Assembly (NCBI GenBank): GCA_027924645.1
Contig: BSBN01000254.1
Span: 14,578,501-14,642,500, forward strand
Origin: Cunninghamia lanceolata
Lineage: Eukaryota; Streptophyta; Pinopsida; Cupressales; Cupressaceae
Length of the DNA stretch: 64,000 nt
Direction of reading: 5' to 3'
Position numbers and translations under genes: made by a program
Notes under the pieces: generated by a model
Databases searched by the model: none
The model's input: only the letters and a program-made list of their open reading frames with translations
What the model was told of the DNA's origin: nothing
In this document: piece by piece, positions 1-12,320 of the stretch
Layout of the letters: the number at the start of each line of letters is the position of its first letter
Numbering within the stretch: the stretch's first letter is position 1

Positions 1-1366
1 AATGAATCTCAATCATGTCAAATGGATTTAGCAATAGCTTTAATGTTCTTCATGCCTGATCATTGATGACTTTTGATGTGATTGATATGCTTCTTATATT
101 GCTAGAATAGTCATAACCATAACTGACCCTTTGGTTGTCTTGAAACCACTGATCTATCTCTGCTTATCTACTACTCCATGATGGGTGAAATGCTTTTGAT
201 ATTCATGACTGTCCTCCACCTATTCATTATTTGATTAATCTTTACTATAATGACTGTAACGTCATGATGGCACAAGTCTTTTGATCTGAATGATGATTGT
301 CCCTAACTAAAATTGATTGCAATATGACAAAAGGTTATTCATAAGAATGCTAGGCTCAACCCTTGTGGGAGCCACATTTTCTCCACATACTCTTTCAGTG
401 ATTGATCTTGATATATTTCACCTATATCTACACAATGAACAAACATGTTAGATATAAAACATACCTTTGATTCAACTGATGATCTGATTTTTGCATATGT
501 CTGATAATGATCCAATTGTATTGATGCATCATGATTGCAAGTTCATAGATCTGCTGATAAGGTATATGGTGAATTTGTATATCTGGAGCTTCTAACAAAA
601 TTTCTCCAATCTTGCAAGCTCATCATCCTGATCAGGAGCAAGAAGTTGAAGACATAAAGACCAAGCTGCCAAATAGGAGAGTCAACCCTCATGATAAGGC
701 AATGATGGATATCACTTTCCTCATGTGTTCTTTTCCTTTACTTTATCATCAGATGTATAGCTTGCATGCTTTGTTGCATTGGCTCAGTTTAGTCATTCCC
801 ATGGCTTGTGTGGGACATATTTAAACATTCTCTTGAATATAATCAATTATTTTACCGTATGCAATGATTTATGTATGTTTGCTTTTTGAATCAAATGTAT
901 AGGATAAAACAACTAAATCTGATTTAAAACACTTGTTTAAAACATGATGATGAAATGAATGATAGTTTATAAATACCTTTTCTTTGCACTAAACTATGAT
1001 ATTTGAATAATTCAACAACACCATAATTAAAAGATAAAAATATTTAGATACTTGTCATTCCTTGAAATCCTTCTTTCTTGTCCTTAGACCAAATTTCATT
1101 TATTAGGATAGTTTGATAGTTTTGATTAGATTGTCACATTATCTTGATAAATGATTCTCTATTGTTCTCTTGCCAAGATATCAGGCATTTAACTAAGTGA
1201 TCATGTATTTTAAAAAATTTCTTTTATCCCTTTTGTAACAACTGCAATTTAGGCCTTGCTAAATTAGGTTTGAACATAATTTAGTAACAATTACATCAAT
1301 GATGGGAATGAGCTTACTGAGTATGCCTATATTATTACCATCTATTTTGAATTTAGAGCATACCAC
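1..1366. other. Unassigned AT-rich DNA
   Basis: I see no recognisable gene, LTR terminus or tandem repeat here. A 70-codon ORF at 612-824 has no family resemblance I can name and is probably chance. It is likely old, decayed repeat sequence. Confidence 0.4.
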
Positions 1367-2225
1367 ATGGTTGAATTATTTTCCAAAGAGGTGACCAAAT
1401 TACATGAATTGTACAAGGATGAAGTTGTTCATGTTGTTTTCATGATGCCTATACTTGGTATCATAGGTGTCATTTTTGAAGATGAGAAGATTTCTATCAT
1501 GGTAGAGTATGTTCTGAATACTTTAGTTGCTAATATTTTGGATGTAATTGTGAAGGATGATCAGTATGTGCTAGTGGATGTACTCAAGAAATACAATATT
1601 TTCCATCAGAATAAGTTATTGTTTACAGATTTGACATTCAGAGTGTTGTGGTTTGAATGTTGTTGTTGTATGATGCTAATGGTTGTCCCACTACTATGTG
1701 GATCCTATAGATCAATCCATAAAGATGGAAATAACATATCTCAAGTTTGGGTAATGTATGGGTCTATTACTGTACAATTCTGTATTGTATATTTCAACAC
1801 TATGAAGGTGAAAGAAGTACTTATTTGTAAAATATGTACTTGCTGTTGTGGAGGATGCAATGACTATTATAACATTTCTATAAGTAGAAAAAAATCAAAT
1901 CCATGACATTATAAGAAGTTTCAGGAGTATTTGGTATAACTTGCCTAATGCCAAGGCATCTACATAGTTTGAGAGACAAGTTGTGAAATGCAGGTTATTG
2001 ATGGAAGGAAAATGGAGACTGATGGCATGGACAATTTGGATAGGATTTGGATTTGGCCACAACAGTGTCACTCAGCTTAGGACCACTATTTTGAGAGTTT
2101 CTAGGATGTTGGGAAGAAAGTTTGATAAAGCTACAATTGAAGAATTTACAGAAGTTCAAAATCACACTTATGATTCAGTAGTACTTCACACTACTTTGAT
2201 CTATATTTTCATAAGGGAAAGTTGA
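1367..2225 (+). pseudogene. Unrecognised ORF pair, possibly one decayed gene
   Basis: An open frame of 179 codons (1367-1906) is followed in another frame by one of 80 codons (1983-2225). The first is unusually long for this AT-rich stretch and has a hydrophobic N-terminal half and a Cys-rich patch (run of four Cys near residue 100, CCCGGC near residue 160). I do not recognise a family. There is no clear transposase triad, zinc finger or RT motif. The two frames could be one gene separated by a frameshift, or both could be chance. Low confidence that either was ever translated. Confidence 0.2.
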
Positions 2226-2789
2226 TCTTCAAAGAAGTGATTAAATCACATGATGTGCACTAGAATGTTATGGGTGTAATCTAGTTTTTGTGTAGTTTGC
2301 ATATTGTTGTTGTGGGTGTTTTGACAAAAGTTTATTGTAGATTTCTCCATTTGTATCAGATATGTTATTAGGTGATTATGACAAAAATTTCAAATAAATT
2401 CAATTTATGGAGTTTATTGTGACCTTGGGTGTTATTATGTGTTCTTAGTTTTGTGGGTTTTGCATAAATATTGTTGTATGAACTCATATTGCTTACTGCT
2501 ATTGAAAATTAGTGTCTCGAACCTTATTTCATGTTTTACATCAAAAATTAATGCAAAAAACATTTTGGAGAAGTTTCATACCTTTGGGCGTTATTTGTAT
2601 GTAAGACTAGCTAGCTAGTCATCCCAAATTCAATGCAATTTTGGTGGAATTGTTGAAATTCAATTTTAGACCTAATTTAATTAATAAAATTTTAGATCGT
2701 CTCATTATAACTAAGTAATCTACCCTTGCATATGAGAAATCTATCCCTATAGCTAAGCCACCTGGGCTTGTAGTGCTACCACCTCCCCA
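2226..2789. other. Unassigned AT-rich spacer
   Basis: AT-rich DNA with no gene I can support. It contains a short self-complementary run, CTAGCTAGCTAG, near 2610. Confidence 0.35.
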
Positions 2790-4155
2790 TCACCTTGTCC
2801 ATGCATCGAAACTTGCACCTGTGCATGATCCTAGGCCTGATCCTGCACTTGTGGCAGAGGCTGCACCTATGGTGGCCTCTATACTCTCTGTCAGACTCTC
2901 CTCTATCTCCCCTACCTCTTCCATCATCCCTACAATCTCCTTTTTATCCTCTGCCACCTCCATCATCTCCACCTCTACCACCTCATCGTTGTCTCCTCCT
3001 CCATGGAGCCTCATCCTCCAATCGTAGAGCTATCTCTCCAAGTCTTGAGTATCTTAAAAATTGACGAGCCACGAAGTGTGCTGCAAAGTCCTCTGTCATC
3101 CCTGCATCTACAATACCTCTCCTCAAATCCCAAGCTAGATATGGGATTTGGAGAAAGTCAGCTCAAGCTTGCTCATAAGATGCAACTGGTCCCCACACTG
3201 GATGCTCCTTGTGTGTTCGAGAAAATACAATAGTACCCTGGGGCATCCTCTGGACCCTACTGAACTGTCAAAACACATGAGAAACAATATGTCAGTTAAT
3301 AATATAGGGCATCCTCCCTATCAACCATCATGTTTGGAAACAAAATGGTAGCTCCACCATAGTGTCCTCCCATGGCTCACAATCTAGATATTGCCACCAA
3401 TCCATTGCATCTAAATTATCCAAGGCATGTCTCCAATACTCTAGCTTTCCCAACTTGGGCTACGAAATATTGCCCTGATAAATATAAGCGTATGCTCAAT
3501 CCCTACCTATCACTCCCATGCCTATAGGTTGTGTAACTACTATACAACCCCATGCCCATATCTGTAATAGAGAAACTCTGGTAGACAAATTAGTGGTACC
3601 ATCATACATAAACTGATGCAATTCATGGTACAAGTGCACTAGTAGGCAGACACTCCAACCAAAGTGTGTCCCCTCAAAAACCATCCTCTCCAAGGTCCTC
3701 CCCCATACAACAACTAATCCATGTGATCTCTTATCAGGGTAGATCATGGTTCCAATCAATCTTGCTAATATAGACGGTAGGGGCTCATAGTAGTCAACCA
3801 TATTAGTCCAACTGATCTCCATCCCTTGAATATCATCATTGTCAAATACACTGTGGCACTCATCAAGTCCATCTCCTACATGTGGCTCAAAAGTCACCAT
3901 CTCCCTATATATCAGTATCCTCAAGATCCTGTATATGTCCTCTAACGTCAAAGTCATCTTTCTAGTAGGCAAGTGGAACGTACAATTCTCACTATGTCAT
4001 CTCTCAGCCAGAGTAGTCAGCATCCCTAAGTTAGCCCAAATATCAAGCATAAGTGTCACATACCACAATCCAGTCGATTCCAATACCAAATGATTAGTAT
4101 CTAACAAGTATGATCATAGCAACTGTGTCAGTGGAAATCTCTCTTGAGACATCAT
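2790..4155 (-). pseudogene. Plant mobile domain (PMD, aminotransferase-like) pseudogene
   Basis: The best-preserved block is an open frame at 3496-3972. It begins near LTLEDIYRILRI, continues through a segment with LARLIGTMIYPDK, then HFGWSVCLLVHLYHEL, and ends in LLQIWAWGC. This order matches the plant mobile domain found in plant PMD proteins and in many plant transposable elements: the 'TLEDV..L' start, 'G..LFPDK', 'WGSAVLAxLYREL' and 'LLLLQxWAWE'. The same frame extends upstream to a methionine codon at 4155 but is cut by stops before residue 61. Downstream, a different frame at 2790-3014 gives a very acidic Glu/Asp tail plausible for the C-terminus. Stops and at least one frameshift make it a pseudogene. 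PMD proteins are linked to silencing and meristem functions in plants; nothing here indicates that this copy works. Confidence 0.65.
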
Positions 4156-5233
4156 GACATCTAGCTCCTCCTGCAATCAGCAACACAAGCACATTAATCA
4201 ACAACCAACTAAGTTGCATATCTATCAAATCTATCAAATCAGTTACTTAGTTATCCTATCAAAACCTATCCTATTATCTCTTTTGAGATTCTATTGATCT
4301 CAAAGATCATCCCTCAGTTGGCCAACAATGAAGACAATGCCGACTCAATCTATCAGCTAAGTAAATTTACCTATCTTAAACAAATGTGCAGCTTTAGTTA
4401 TCAAAAGCCTAGCTTTATCACATATGCAAAAAAATACCACGCATATGCACAACTTTAACCATATGTGGAAGAGGAGGAGTTAGATGCACATGTTTATAAC
4501 ATATGCACCAATTCATAATGTATGCACCACAACAAGAGGTACATGCATAGATTTATCATATGCGTAGCTTCGGACCCTATATGCACAATTTTGTGATACA
4601 TGCATAGAAAAAAGTATCAAAAATACAAAATTTTGCATATGTGTAGTTTTAGTGTTCATATGTGCAAATTTGGGACATATGCACATAAATATTTATTATA
4701 TGCGCAGAATCAATCTTCTTGTGCATATGAAAACGTTGACTTTGGACCTAGATTTGAACCCTAATAAATGCACTTGACATGAAATTCAGCATATACATAC
4801 TGGGGGTCCATAGTCCTTTGGGTTCTTGAATCGATGAATCCTTTGGAACTTGTGGCTAGCTACCGAAATCTGTATTCTCGCTAGGACTATTATGTTTTGT
4901 ATTGCTCTAGGGCTCTCTATAATCTCTCTTCTAATGACAAGTGTGCAAATGACTAAGAAAGGAACCCCCAACACTATTTATAGCCAAATCAACTCTAATT
5001 GGAGGTGTTTTGACCTTGCATATGCATGCTATGTTTTCCATCCATTTTTCATCTTTTCATCACCTGTGTTTTTCACACAAGGATTGTGTCATTCATTCTT
5101 CTTCATCGTGAGATTGTCCGTTCTTTCTCCAAAAAAATTCATCTCGATCAATCTCCTGAGGGGGCATCCTACCAACACCAAACCTATACCAAGGGCAAAC
5201 TGGGGCATGTATCATACTCCTAAAATTTTTATT
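4156..5233. other. Non-coding spacer between PMD pseudogene and LTR
   Basis: No supportable gene. If the LTR at 5280 is a 3' LTR, the part from about 4760 on would be its element's 3' untranslated region on the plus strand. It holds the TATGCA-rich block annotated separately. Confidence 0.35.
4410..4735. repeat. Degenerate TATGCA-type short repeat cluster
   Basis: The words TATGCACA, TATGCAC, CATATGC and TATGCG recur about every 20-40 bases through this block, for example around 4440, 4500, 4520, 4560, 4580, 4640 and 4700. The units are irregular, so it looks like a decayed tandem repeat and not a satellite. Confidence 0.5.
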
Positions 5234-5269
5234 CTTTGAAACAATGTGATAAAACACATTGTCTCAAAG
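5234..5269. repeat. Inverted repeat (hairpin) abutting a polypurine tract
   Basis: The left arm CTTTGAAACAATGTG (5234-5248) pairs with CACATTGTCTCAAAG (5255-5269) with one mismatch in 15, around a 6-base loop ATAAAA. The right arm runs into the polypurine tract before the LTR start. Confidence 0.75.
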
Positions 5270-5279
5270 AGGGGCAAAA
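5266..5279 (+). promoter_or_regulatory. Candidate polypurine tract of an LTR element
   Basis: AAAGAGGGGCAAAA directly precedes TGTATACACC. A purine run immediately 5' of a TG is the expected plus-strand primer site at the 3' end of an LTR retrotransposon. Confidence 0.55.
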
Positions 5280-6545
5280 TGTATACACCTAAAAATGGCT
5301 CGAGATAAGTTAAATAAATATTTTATATTTATTCTATTCTTATGCCTCTACCAATAAATAAAATCCTAATTTATTTAATTTAATTCACATTTATATTATT
5401 CTTCAAATAATTAAATAAAAATTTATTTATTTGATTAAATATCTTAATTCTTCTAAAGTCATCCCTAACTAAATAATTCTAATTACTTAATTATTCTTCT
5501 AAGACAAAGTCACATTTCTAAAATCCACATCATTTGACATTCATCCATGTCACCCTACACGTCATTTGACACCTCACCTCCATGTTGCACCATAAATGAA
5601 ATATTAATAATATTTAATTAAGCATTTATCCTCTCAACACATGCCATATTTCTCCTCAACATATGCCCTATTTCCTCTCAAGCATCCCTACTTTGTAGAA
5701 ATTGGTTTTTCCCACATCACCATGGTCAAAGTTGACTATGAGACACTTGTCTCATAAATCCTATATTCCCTCCAACATCCCAACAAACATAGACTCCTTA
5801 CATATTTATCTCATGTTCTTCCATCTTTCTCTCATGGTCTTTGTGAGCATCTCGCCATGTGGCTCCTTGTCCCACATATCCCTCCATCTTGTCAATGTAG
5901 TAGGAACATCCTCCTTCTATATCTCCCCTCATCCAACCAATTCAATATTGACCCTACATGTCACAAGACCAATTCCTTAACCATGGATCTTTTGACACTT
6001 GGATCTAAGTCCTCCTTTGATAATAAAAGGAAGCTCCTCACCTTCATTTTACATCACAAGAGCAATCATACTTACATGCTGCAAAACTCATATCAAGTAT
6101 TTAAGCATGCCTTTGGCCCCCAATTTGCATATCATTATCATTATCTCCATTGTTGCATTACCATTTAGCTTCATAGTAGCATTATCCTCATCTCATCATT
6201 ATCAATACCACTGCATTAGCTTTATCTCATCTTCATCATAGTTGAGTGTTGTAGAATCATTCACATTACATAAAATCATCCACAAGTCCATTCATCTTAG
6301 AGTCATCTTGGAACAAAAAAAGTGCATTATTATAACCATCAAAATCAAGATCTCAAGTTGATAGGACATAATGGGACACGAAGGATAAATCTGAGTTTGC
6401 AAGGTATAATTCATGTTTTCTTTATTTTTCCTAGTTTCATTGGTGATTACGATTTAGGTATAAATCTAGAGTATTGTGGTAGCTTATTAGGTTTTTACAA
6501 CTGTTTCCAAATAATCAATCATAGTACTTATTCATACTAGACATA
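5280..6545 (+). mobile_element. Probable Ty3/gypsy-type LTR, 3' end unresolved
   Basis: The 5' edge is supported by the polypurine tract and the TGTATACACC terminus. No second copy of this LTR is in the window, so the right edge cannot be fixed; CTAGACA near 6543 is only a guess. No coding sequence is seen. It is AT-rich, with several short pyrimidine-rich stretches. It may be a solo LTR or the 3' LTR of a plus-strand element whose body would include the antisense PMD gene. Confidence 0.35.
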
Positions 6546-7500
6546 ATAGAACCTTGTTGGAAATGTGAATTGATAATAGTCTTAGCGTAGAATGATCCTA
6601 GTGCACAAAGGTATTTGCATGACCTTTAGATGCAAAGGATATTGATATGCAAGATGTTATTCCAACACATACATGATAAATATTAGCCATAGTAGGATAA
6701 TATGAACATCCCACAAACACAACATATGAAAGCAATAACAATGCCCCAGTCTATATTTATTGTAACATACCAAGGTATAGATAGATCAAGGTAGTTTTGA
6801 TTAGGTATTAGAAAGGAACATAAAGATAAACCAAAAGAAATCGACCAACTGACAAAACAAAAACACAATCATCATATCTCTTGCCAAACAGGGTGTTCAT
6901 AGTGGATAAGGCCTTATTGTAGGAAGGATACATTTGTTAAAGGCTTTGGATTAGGATAATGGATTTAATAGAATAGGCAAGTGGTATGTGAGAAAGTGCA
7001 CTGCTTTAAGAGGAGTCTTTTGCTTCTGATTTGATAAGTATTTAAGCTTTCAAAAAGATGCATAGTTTGTTTCCTACTTGAGTTAGTCAATTCAAGGTGG
7101 TAGGTGAATAGAATGGATTGTGGTAGATGAAAGAAGTGAAGTTTGGGGTTTTATTATGGTTGGTGGAGGATGCATACAATGTGTGAAGAAGAGAAAATTT
7201 CCTCTCTAGACAACAAGTATCCATTCCTAGAACTATACTAAGGAAAGATGTCCCCAAGTTAGGTAAGAATTTATTATGGGAAGATGCTAAATGGACTTAT
7301 TATGAAGTGGAACACTTAATGAATAACAAGTGATATTGACAATTTCAAGCCATGATAGGTTGATGGATGGAAGTGATATGGAAGAGAACTTAGTAGATGG
7401 TTGACGTTGATGTATACACATAGCACTTGTTTCAGGTTTTCACTATGGTACTTATCCAAGGTGTCTGTTTTCTAGGTTTTCATCAGAGGATGGATTATTT
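6546..7500. other. Unassigned DNA, possibly 3' region of Gypsy1
   Basis: No gene recognised. It lies just beyond the integrase C-terminus of the minus-strand Gypsy1 element, so part may be its 3' untranslated region or 3' LTR. I could not find that LTR's edges. Confidence 0.3.
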
Positions 7501-7600
7501 TATTTTTAGATTTTTCTATTTTTTAATTTTTTTGTATTTTTGTATTTTTTGCATTTTTTTGTATTTTTTTTATTTTTTTAATTTTTCTATTAGGTATACT
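7501..7600. repeat. T-rich low-complexity tract
   Basis: Runs of T broken by single A, G or C in a pattern near TTTTTTGTATTTT. On the minus strand this encodes a meaningless Lys/Ile-rich tail after the integrase. It is simple-sequence expansion at the 3' end of the Gypsy1 coding region. Confidence 0.7.
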
Positions 7601-8690
7601 CTGAGGATCAAGCATAGAACTTCTTAACATGTACATTGTTGATGGTTCATCTAAAGGTATTCCTTTAGGTGTTGATAAAGTATAAGCTCTTGATCCATAG
7701 ATTGTTGTGCAAATGAAGGGTCCCAACCAATTAGGTTCAAACTTGCCCTTTTTGTCTCTATCCTGTTGATTTTTTTGATTTTCTTTGAGAACTAGATCAC
7801 CTACTTGAAATTGTCATTTGTTGATCTTCTTATTATAACTATGATGAACATAGTTTTGATAAACCTAAATGTGATTAAGGTCTTTTAGATGCCTCTCATC
7901 TGATAACTCTAGCTCATGTGATATAGCAATTTTGTACTCTTTCCATCAGTAAGATGTTGCATAGAGACTCTGAGAGAAGGGAGCTTGGCCTCAATAGGTA
8001 AAATAGCTTTGATGTCATAGACTAATGAGTATGGAGTAGCATTGATCAAGGTCTTGATACAAGTGTGGTATGCCCATAAGGTTGGATTAAGCTACACATG
8101 CCAATCACAACTAGCTTCATTGACTATTTTCTGAAGTATTTTTAGTATGGTCTTGTTGGAAACCTCATCTTCGTCATTACTTTGTGGATAATGAGTAGAA
8201 ATATTGATGCTACATATGGAACTGAGTGCACAAGGCACAAACTTCTTAGTTCTTGAAAGGTTTACCATTATCAGTGACAATAGCAAGAGAAATATTGTAT
8301 CTACAAATGATATAGTGTAGGATGAACTTAGCAATCTATTTATTGGTAATATATGTCATAGGAATGGATTCTACCCACTTTGTAAAATACTCAATGGTAG
8401 TAATTATGAACTTATGGCTATTAGAGGATGATGGATGGATTTTACCTACAAGGTCAAGTCTCCATTGTGAAATGGCCAAGGAGTAGTAACAAGATACAAC
8501 TTGTGTGCGGGTGCATGAATCAGGTCCCTGTGTTGCTAACATTAAAGCCACTTTTTGGCAAAATAGTGGGCATCTTGTTCCATAGTAGGCCAATAGTATC
8601 TAGAACATATAAAATTTCTAGAAAGGTTAGGGCCAGTGGAATGTGCCCCACAAACACCTATGTGAACTTCCCGTAAAGTAATGTTAGCCT
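7523..8690 (-). pseudogene. pol: Gypsy1 integrase (decayed)
   Basis: Read on the minus strand: a zinc-binding-type region with YYWPTMEQDA, then the catalytic core (QWRLDLVGKIHPSS, then FIITTIEYFTKWVE, then VTDNGKPF), and a C-terminal region with GPFICTTIYGSRAYTL (7523-7726). These are typical of plant Ty3/gypsy integrases. The first catalytic Asp (LDLVG) and the second (TDNG) are visible. I did not locate the Glu with confidence. Several in-frame stops and frameshifts are present, so it is inactive. It follows the extra RNase H directly. Confidence 0.7.
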
Positions 8691-9457
8691 CTTCCAAGTT
8701 GAGACATCTAAGTAGGATACCATCGAAACTCCATCGGTATATGGTATCACCAAGAATGATGAATCAAGAAGTACGACAGATAAAGGTTTTCCTTTGGGTG
8801 TTGTTTAGGTTTGGTGGAAGGGTAAGCTCATGAAGGTAATTGTAAATGTCTTGGTACTAGGGAGAATTGGGACCAACAAGTTTGCATATTAATTCAGTAG
8901 ATGGAACATCAAAAGTTGGTATCAAAAATTGTTTGACCAGGAACACAATGTTGAGCATTATTTGCCATATCCAAGAGAGATCCTATAGTTGCCATAGAAT
9001 CTATAGCTTTATTGTTTAATCTGGGAATCTATTCAAAGGAGATCTTGGAAACGTATGTCTTGAAGTCATCAACCATTCGCTTGTAAGGAAGAAACTTAAC
9101 ATCTTTCATCTGATACTCATTTGTAACTTGTTGAATGACCAACTATGAATCACCATAGACTTGTAGTTGTTTAATATTCCATTGTACTTTCATTCAAAAT
9201 CTTGTGATTAATGCTTAATAGTCTTCTATGTTGTTGGTACAGGGAAAAGCTATCTGGTATGATCAAGGAATACAGTCGCCTTGTGGTGTAATAAAAAGTA
9301 GTCCAGCTCCTAAACCATGTTGTGTGTATGAACCATCAAAGTAGAGTTTCTAGACAATTGATGGATATATAGAAAAGATCACTTCGTCTAGAAAATCTAA
9401 AATAATAGGATGTGTATCTATCATAGGTGCCTCTGCTAGTTGATTGACAAATGACTT
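8691..9457 (-). pseudogene. pol: Gypsy1 archaeal-type RNase H and linker (decayed)
   Basis: Minus-strand reading shows LYFDGSYTQHGLGAGLLFI near 9355-9290, followed by a block with IAFPCTNNIEDY, QVYGDS and LVIQQVTNEYQ. The first catalytic Asp (YFDGS), the Glu position (a Tyr-then-stop where 'YEAL' is expected) and the Asp in 'YGDS' identify an RNase H of the second, archaeal-like type carried by plant Tat-lineage elements. Here it lies after RT and before integrase, the usual place. Stops interrupt it. Its N-terminal side is cut by Copia1 at 9457. Confidence 0.65.
9453..9457. repeat. Target-site duplication of Copia1 (left copy)
   Basis: GACTT, identical to 35034-35038 beyond the right LTR. 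Confidence 0.85.
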
Positions 9458-10508
9458 TGAAAGGAAGCAAGGTACGCGGAACACACATCCTACACTAATC
9501 TAATGAGGGAAGTAGAGTGCAAATTCTTTTAAATCCTTACAATTACACTGATGTTAACACAACAATAGAGATATTGCAGCAATACACATACACATAGAAT
9601 GACACAGAAGGAAGAGAGACATGATATAACGTGGGGAAAACCCTTTCAGGAGAAAAACTCCACACTCCAAAACCTACACAATGTATTATCAAAACTGAAT
9701 ATGGTTTACAATACACTTGCAAGGCAAGGTCTTAGGAGTCTTTGACACTTGTATCTAGAGATATTTTGGTAGCATAACAGTACCTATAAATCACATACTA
9801 CATCTGCTCCTCAAAGCACCTATTTATAAAGAAAATACAAGGCAAAAATGGCTCCATATTGGAATGGGCGTCCAACATGGCCTCATGGCCCAAAACCCAT
9901 GCCTATGGACACTTGTCCAACACTGTAGGATGCTCCTAACACTTGTCAAGTCACTCCATCCCAAGGAGGTCACCTATTTCCAAAATGGGCTATGACAAAT
10001 GCTCTTACGACTCTTACAACTGTCATAGAATCTATCATAGCTGTCATAACTTACAGCTATAAGAGAATCTTTCATACACATACTATAAATAGCATATTCT
10101 TTTATAACATGTCATAGTCCACCTTGGGGCACCCAAAGATGCCCTTTTCAAAGATGCTCTTTTACACATGTCTTCACCTGTTATAGAATCTTCCATTTCC
10201 AACTCTTACATGTCATAGATTTGTCATAGGAATATGTCATAACTGTTTCGGTCAATATTTCCTTACACACTATCCAAGATGCTGAAACATGGAAAAACAT
10301 TCCTACCACTAAGTGGGATGCCTATCTCCTCATGTGAGGACAAATTTACAACTTGTCATCTTCCATGTAGGATAACACATCACCGTGCCAACTCCCACAA
10401 GATGACAACATAGGATTTGCATCCTAATTACACAATAGGCAATAAATAAATAAATACAATGTAATAATACAAGAATTTACCAAGGTTGAGACACCTTAAT
10501 TCCTATCA
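9458..10508 (-). repeat. Copia1 3' LTR (left copy)
   Basis: In minus orientation it starts TGATAGGAATTAAGG and ends GCTTCCTTTCA. It aligns along its whole length with 33978-35033, with scattered substitutions. It is rich in ATGTCATAG-type words around 10000-10240. Confidence 0.88.
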
Positions 10509-10520
10509 TTCTCCCACTTG
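10509..10520 (-). promoter_or_regulatory. Copia1 polypurine tract
   Basis: The minus strand reads CAAGTGGGAGAA immediately before the LTR start TGATAGG, the expected plus-strand primer position next to the 3' LTR. Confidence 0.75.
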
Positions 10521-10557
10521 TTGAACACCTTGTAAGAGCCAATGGAAATAACAGGAT

Positions 10558-12320
10558 TTAACTACTATAGGCCAAGAGGCCCATAGACTCTGAACACCAT
10601 CTGAACTTCTCTATGCTCACTAGTTTCATCAATGCATCTGTAACTTTCTTCAAAGTGTGTACCTTCTCCAAATTCACCTTCCCATCCTCTGCCATGTCTC
10701 ACACCAATATAAACTATACATCAATATGCTTTGTTCTAGCATGGAAAGTTGGATTCTTTGCTAGGCAAATCACACTCTAACTGTCACAACAAATTGTAAT
10801 CTGTCCTGCATCAACACCAATATCCGAACACAATCTCTTAAGCCAAATGGCTTCCTTATAAGCATGAGTTGCTGCCATATACTTAGCTTCTGTCATGGAC
10901 AAAGCAATCACAGGCTGTCGCTCACTCATCCAACTAATTGCACCACCAACCATAGTAAACACATAGGCACTAGTGGATCTCCTGCTATCAATGTCACATA
11001 CCCAATCAGAATCCACAAATCCTTGAATTCTCACAAAATGTGGAGGTCCTATAAGATTACCATGATAGCATATGGAATACTCAAAAGTACCCCTCAAATA
11101 TCTAAACACTCTCTTAACTGCATCCTAATGTACTCGTCTAGGATTAGCCATAAATTGACTAAGGACTCCCACTACTTGGGCAATGTCTGGTCTTTTGTAG
11201 ACCATAGCATACATCAAACTACCAACAACACTAGCATAAGGTACTCTGCTCATGTCCTCCACCTCACTAGGAGATTTTGGATGATCATTAATAGATAAAT
11301 TTGTCCCCTAAGAAATAGGAACACATAATGGTCTACAATCTGCCATGCTGAACCTATCCAACATGGTCTTCACATACTTACTCTAGCTTAACCAAAGTTT
11401 TTTGTTAGCTCTATCTCTTCTGATTCCCTTTCCTAGGATGTACCTGGCTGCCCCTAAATCTTTCATTTCAAAGTGTGCTGATAACTGAGACTAAAAATTA
11501 GAAATCATATTTTTACTCTTCCCAATCAACAACATATCATCAACATATAATGCAAGAATGAGAATACAATCATTGTCAAACTTGTAGTACACACAATGAT
11601 CTGATTTTGATCTTAGAAATCTAATTGACAACACAAAGGCATCAAATTTCAAGTACCACATCCTAGGAGATTGCTTCAAACCATACAAAGACTTTTTTAA
11701 CTTGCAAACCAAATTTTCTTTACCTTTCACTATGTAATGCTCTGGTTGTGACATGTAAATCTCTTCCTCCAAATCACCATGAAGGAAAGTTGTTTTCACA
11801 TCCATCTGCTCCACCTCTAAGTCATAAGCTACTACAAGAGATAATAGGAAATAAATAGATGTCATCTTTGCAATAGGAGAGAAAATTTCACCATAATCAA
11901 TTCCCTCCACTTGTGAGTACCCCTTCACAACCATTCTGGCTTGGTACTTTTCAACACTACCATCTGCACTAAATTTCTTCTTGAACACCCATTTGCATCC
12001 AACAGGTTTCCATCCTTCAGGAAAAGGCACCAAGTCCCATGTTTTATTCTTTTCCAAAGAAGTCATCTCATCTTCCATGGCCTCCTTCTAGGAACCTGCA
12101 TCTTTCATGCCCATAGCCTCTATCATAGTTCTAGGTTCATCAATGTTAGTAAGCAAGGCATAAGCACAACTAGTATCTAGTAATGAATAACCAAACCTCT
12201 CAGGTTGATTTCTTATTCGTGTAGACCTCCTCAAAGGCTGAGGTTGAGGTTCTACTTCTTCTTCTGAGCTTTGAGAGCTACTAGAGCTCTCCTCATCATC
12301 AGGTCTCATAGGGTCTGTCA
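10558..12320 (-). pseudogene. pol: Copia1 reverse transcriptase and RNase H
   Basis: Minus-strand reading: a Ser/Glu-rich linker and RRSTRIRNQPERFGY (12088-12309), then the RVT_2-type copia RT at 11491-12078. RT shows WVFKKKFSADG, YGEIFSPIAKMTSI, VEQMDVKTTFLHGDLEEEIY, SLYGLKQSPRMWY and the catalytic box ALYVDDML. RNase H follows at about 10777-11109 with FVDSDWVCDIDSRRSTSAYV, GGAISWMSERQPVIALSMTE and AKYMAA. The end is a TAA at 10558-10560 after ESMGLLAYSS, a usual copia C-terminus. Near-complete in content, but stops near 12085, 11490, 11130 and 10777 break it. Confidence 0.85.

Noticed and set aside
2773..3064. Proline/serine-rich plus-strand frames
   Set aside because: They are antisense shadows of the acidic tail of the PMD pseudogene.
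7427..7627. 66-codon Phe/Tyr-rich frame
   Set aside because: Produced by the T-rich low-complexity tract.
8336..8593. Cys-containing N-terminus of the 85-codon minus frame as the integrase start
   Set aside because: Its first part is an out-of-frame reading; the integrase zinc region is in another frame (YYWPTMEQDA).
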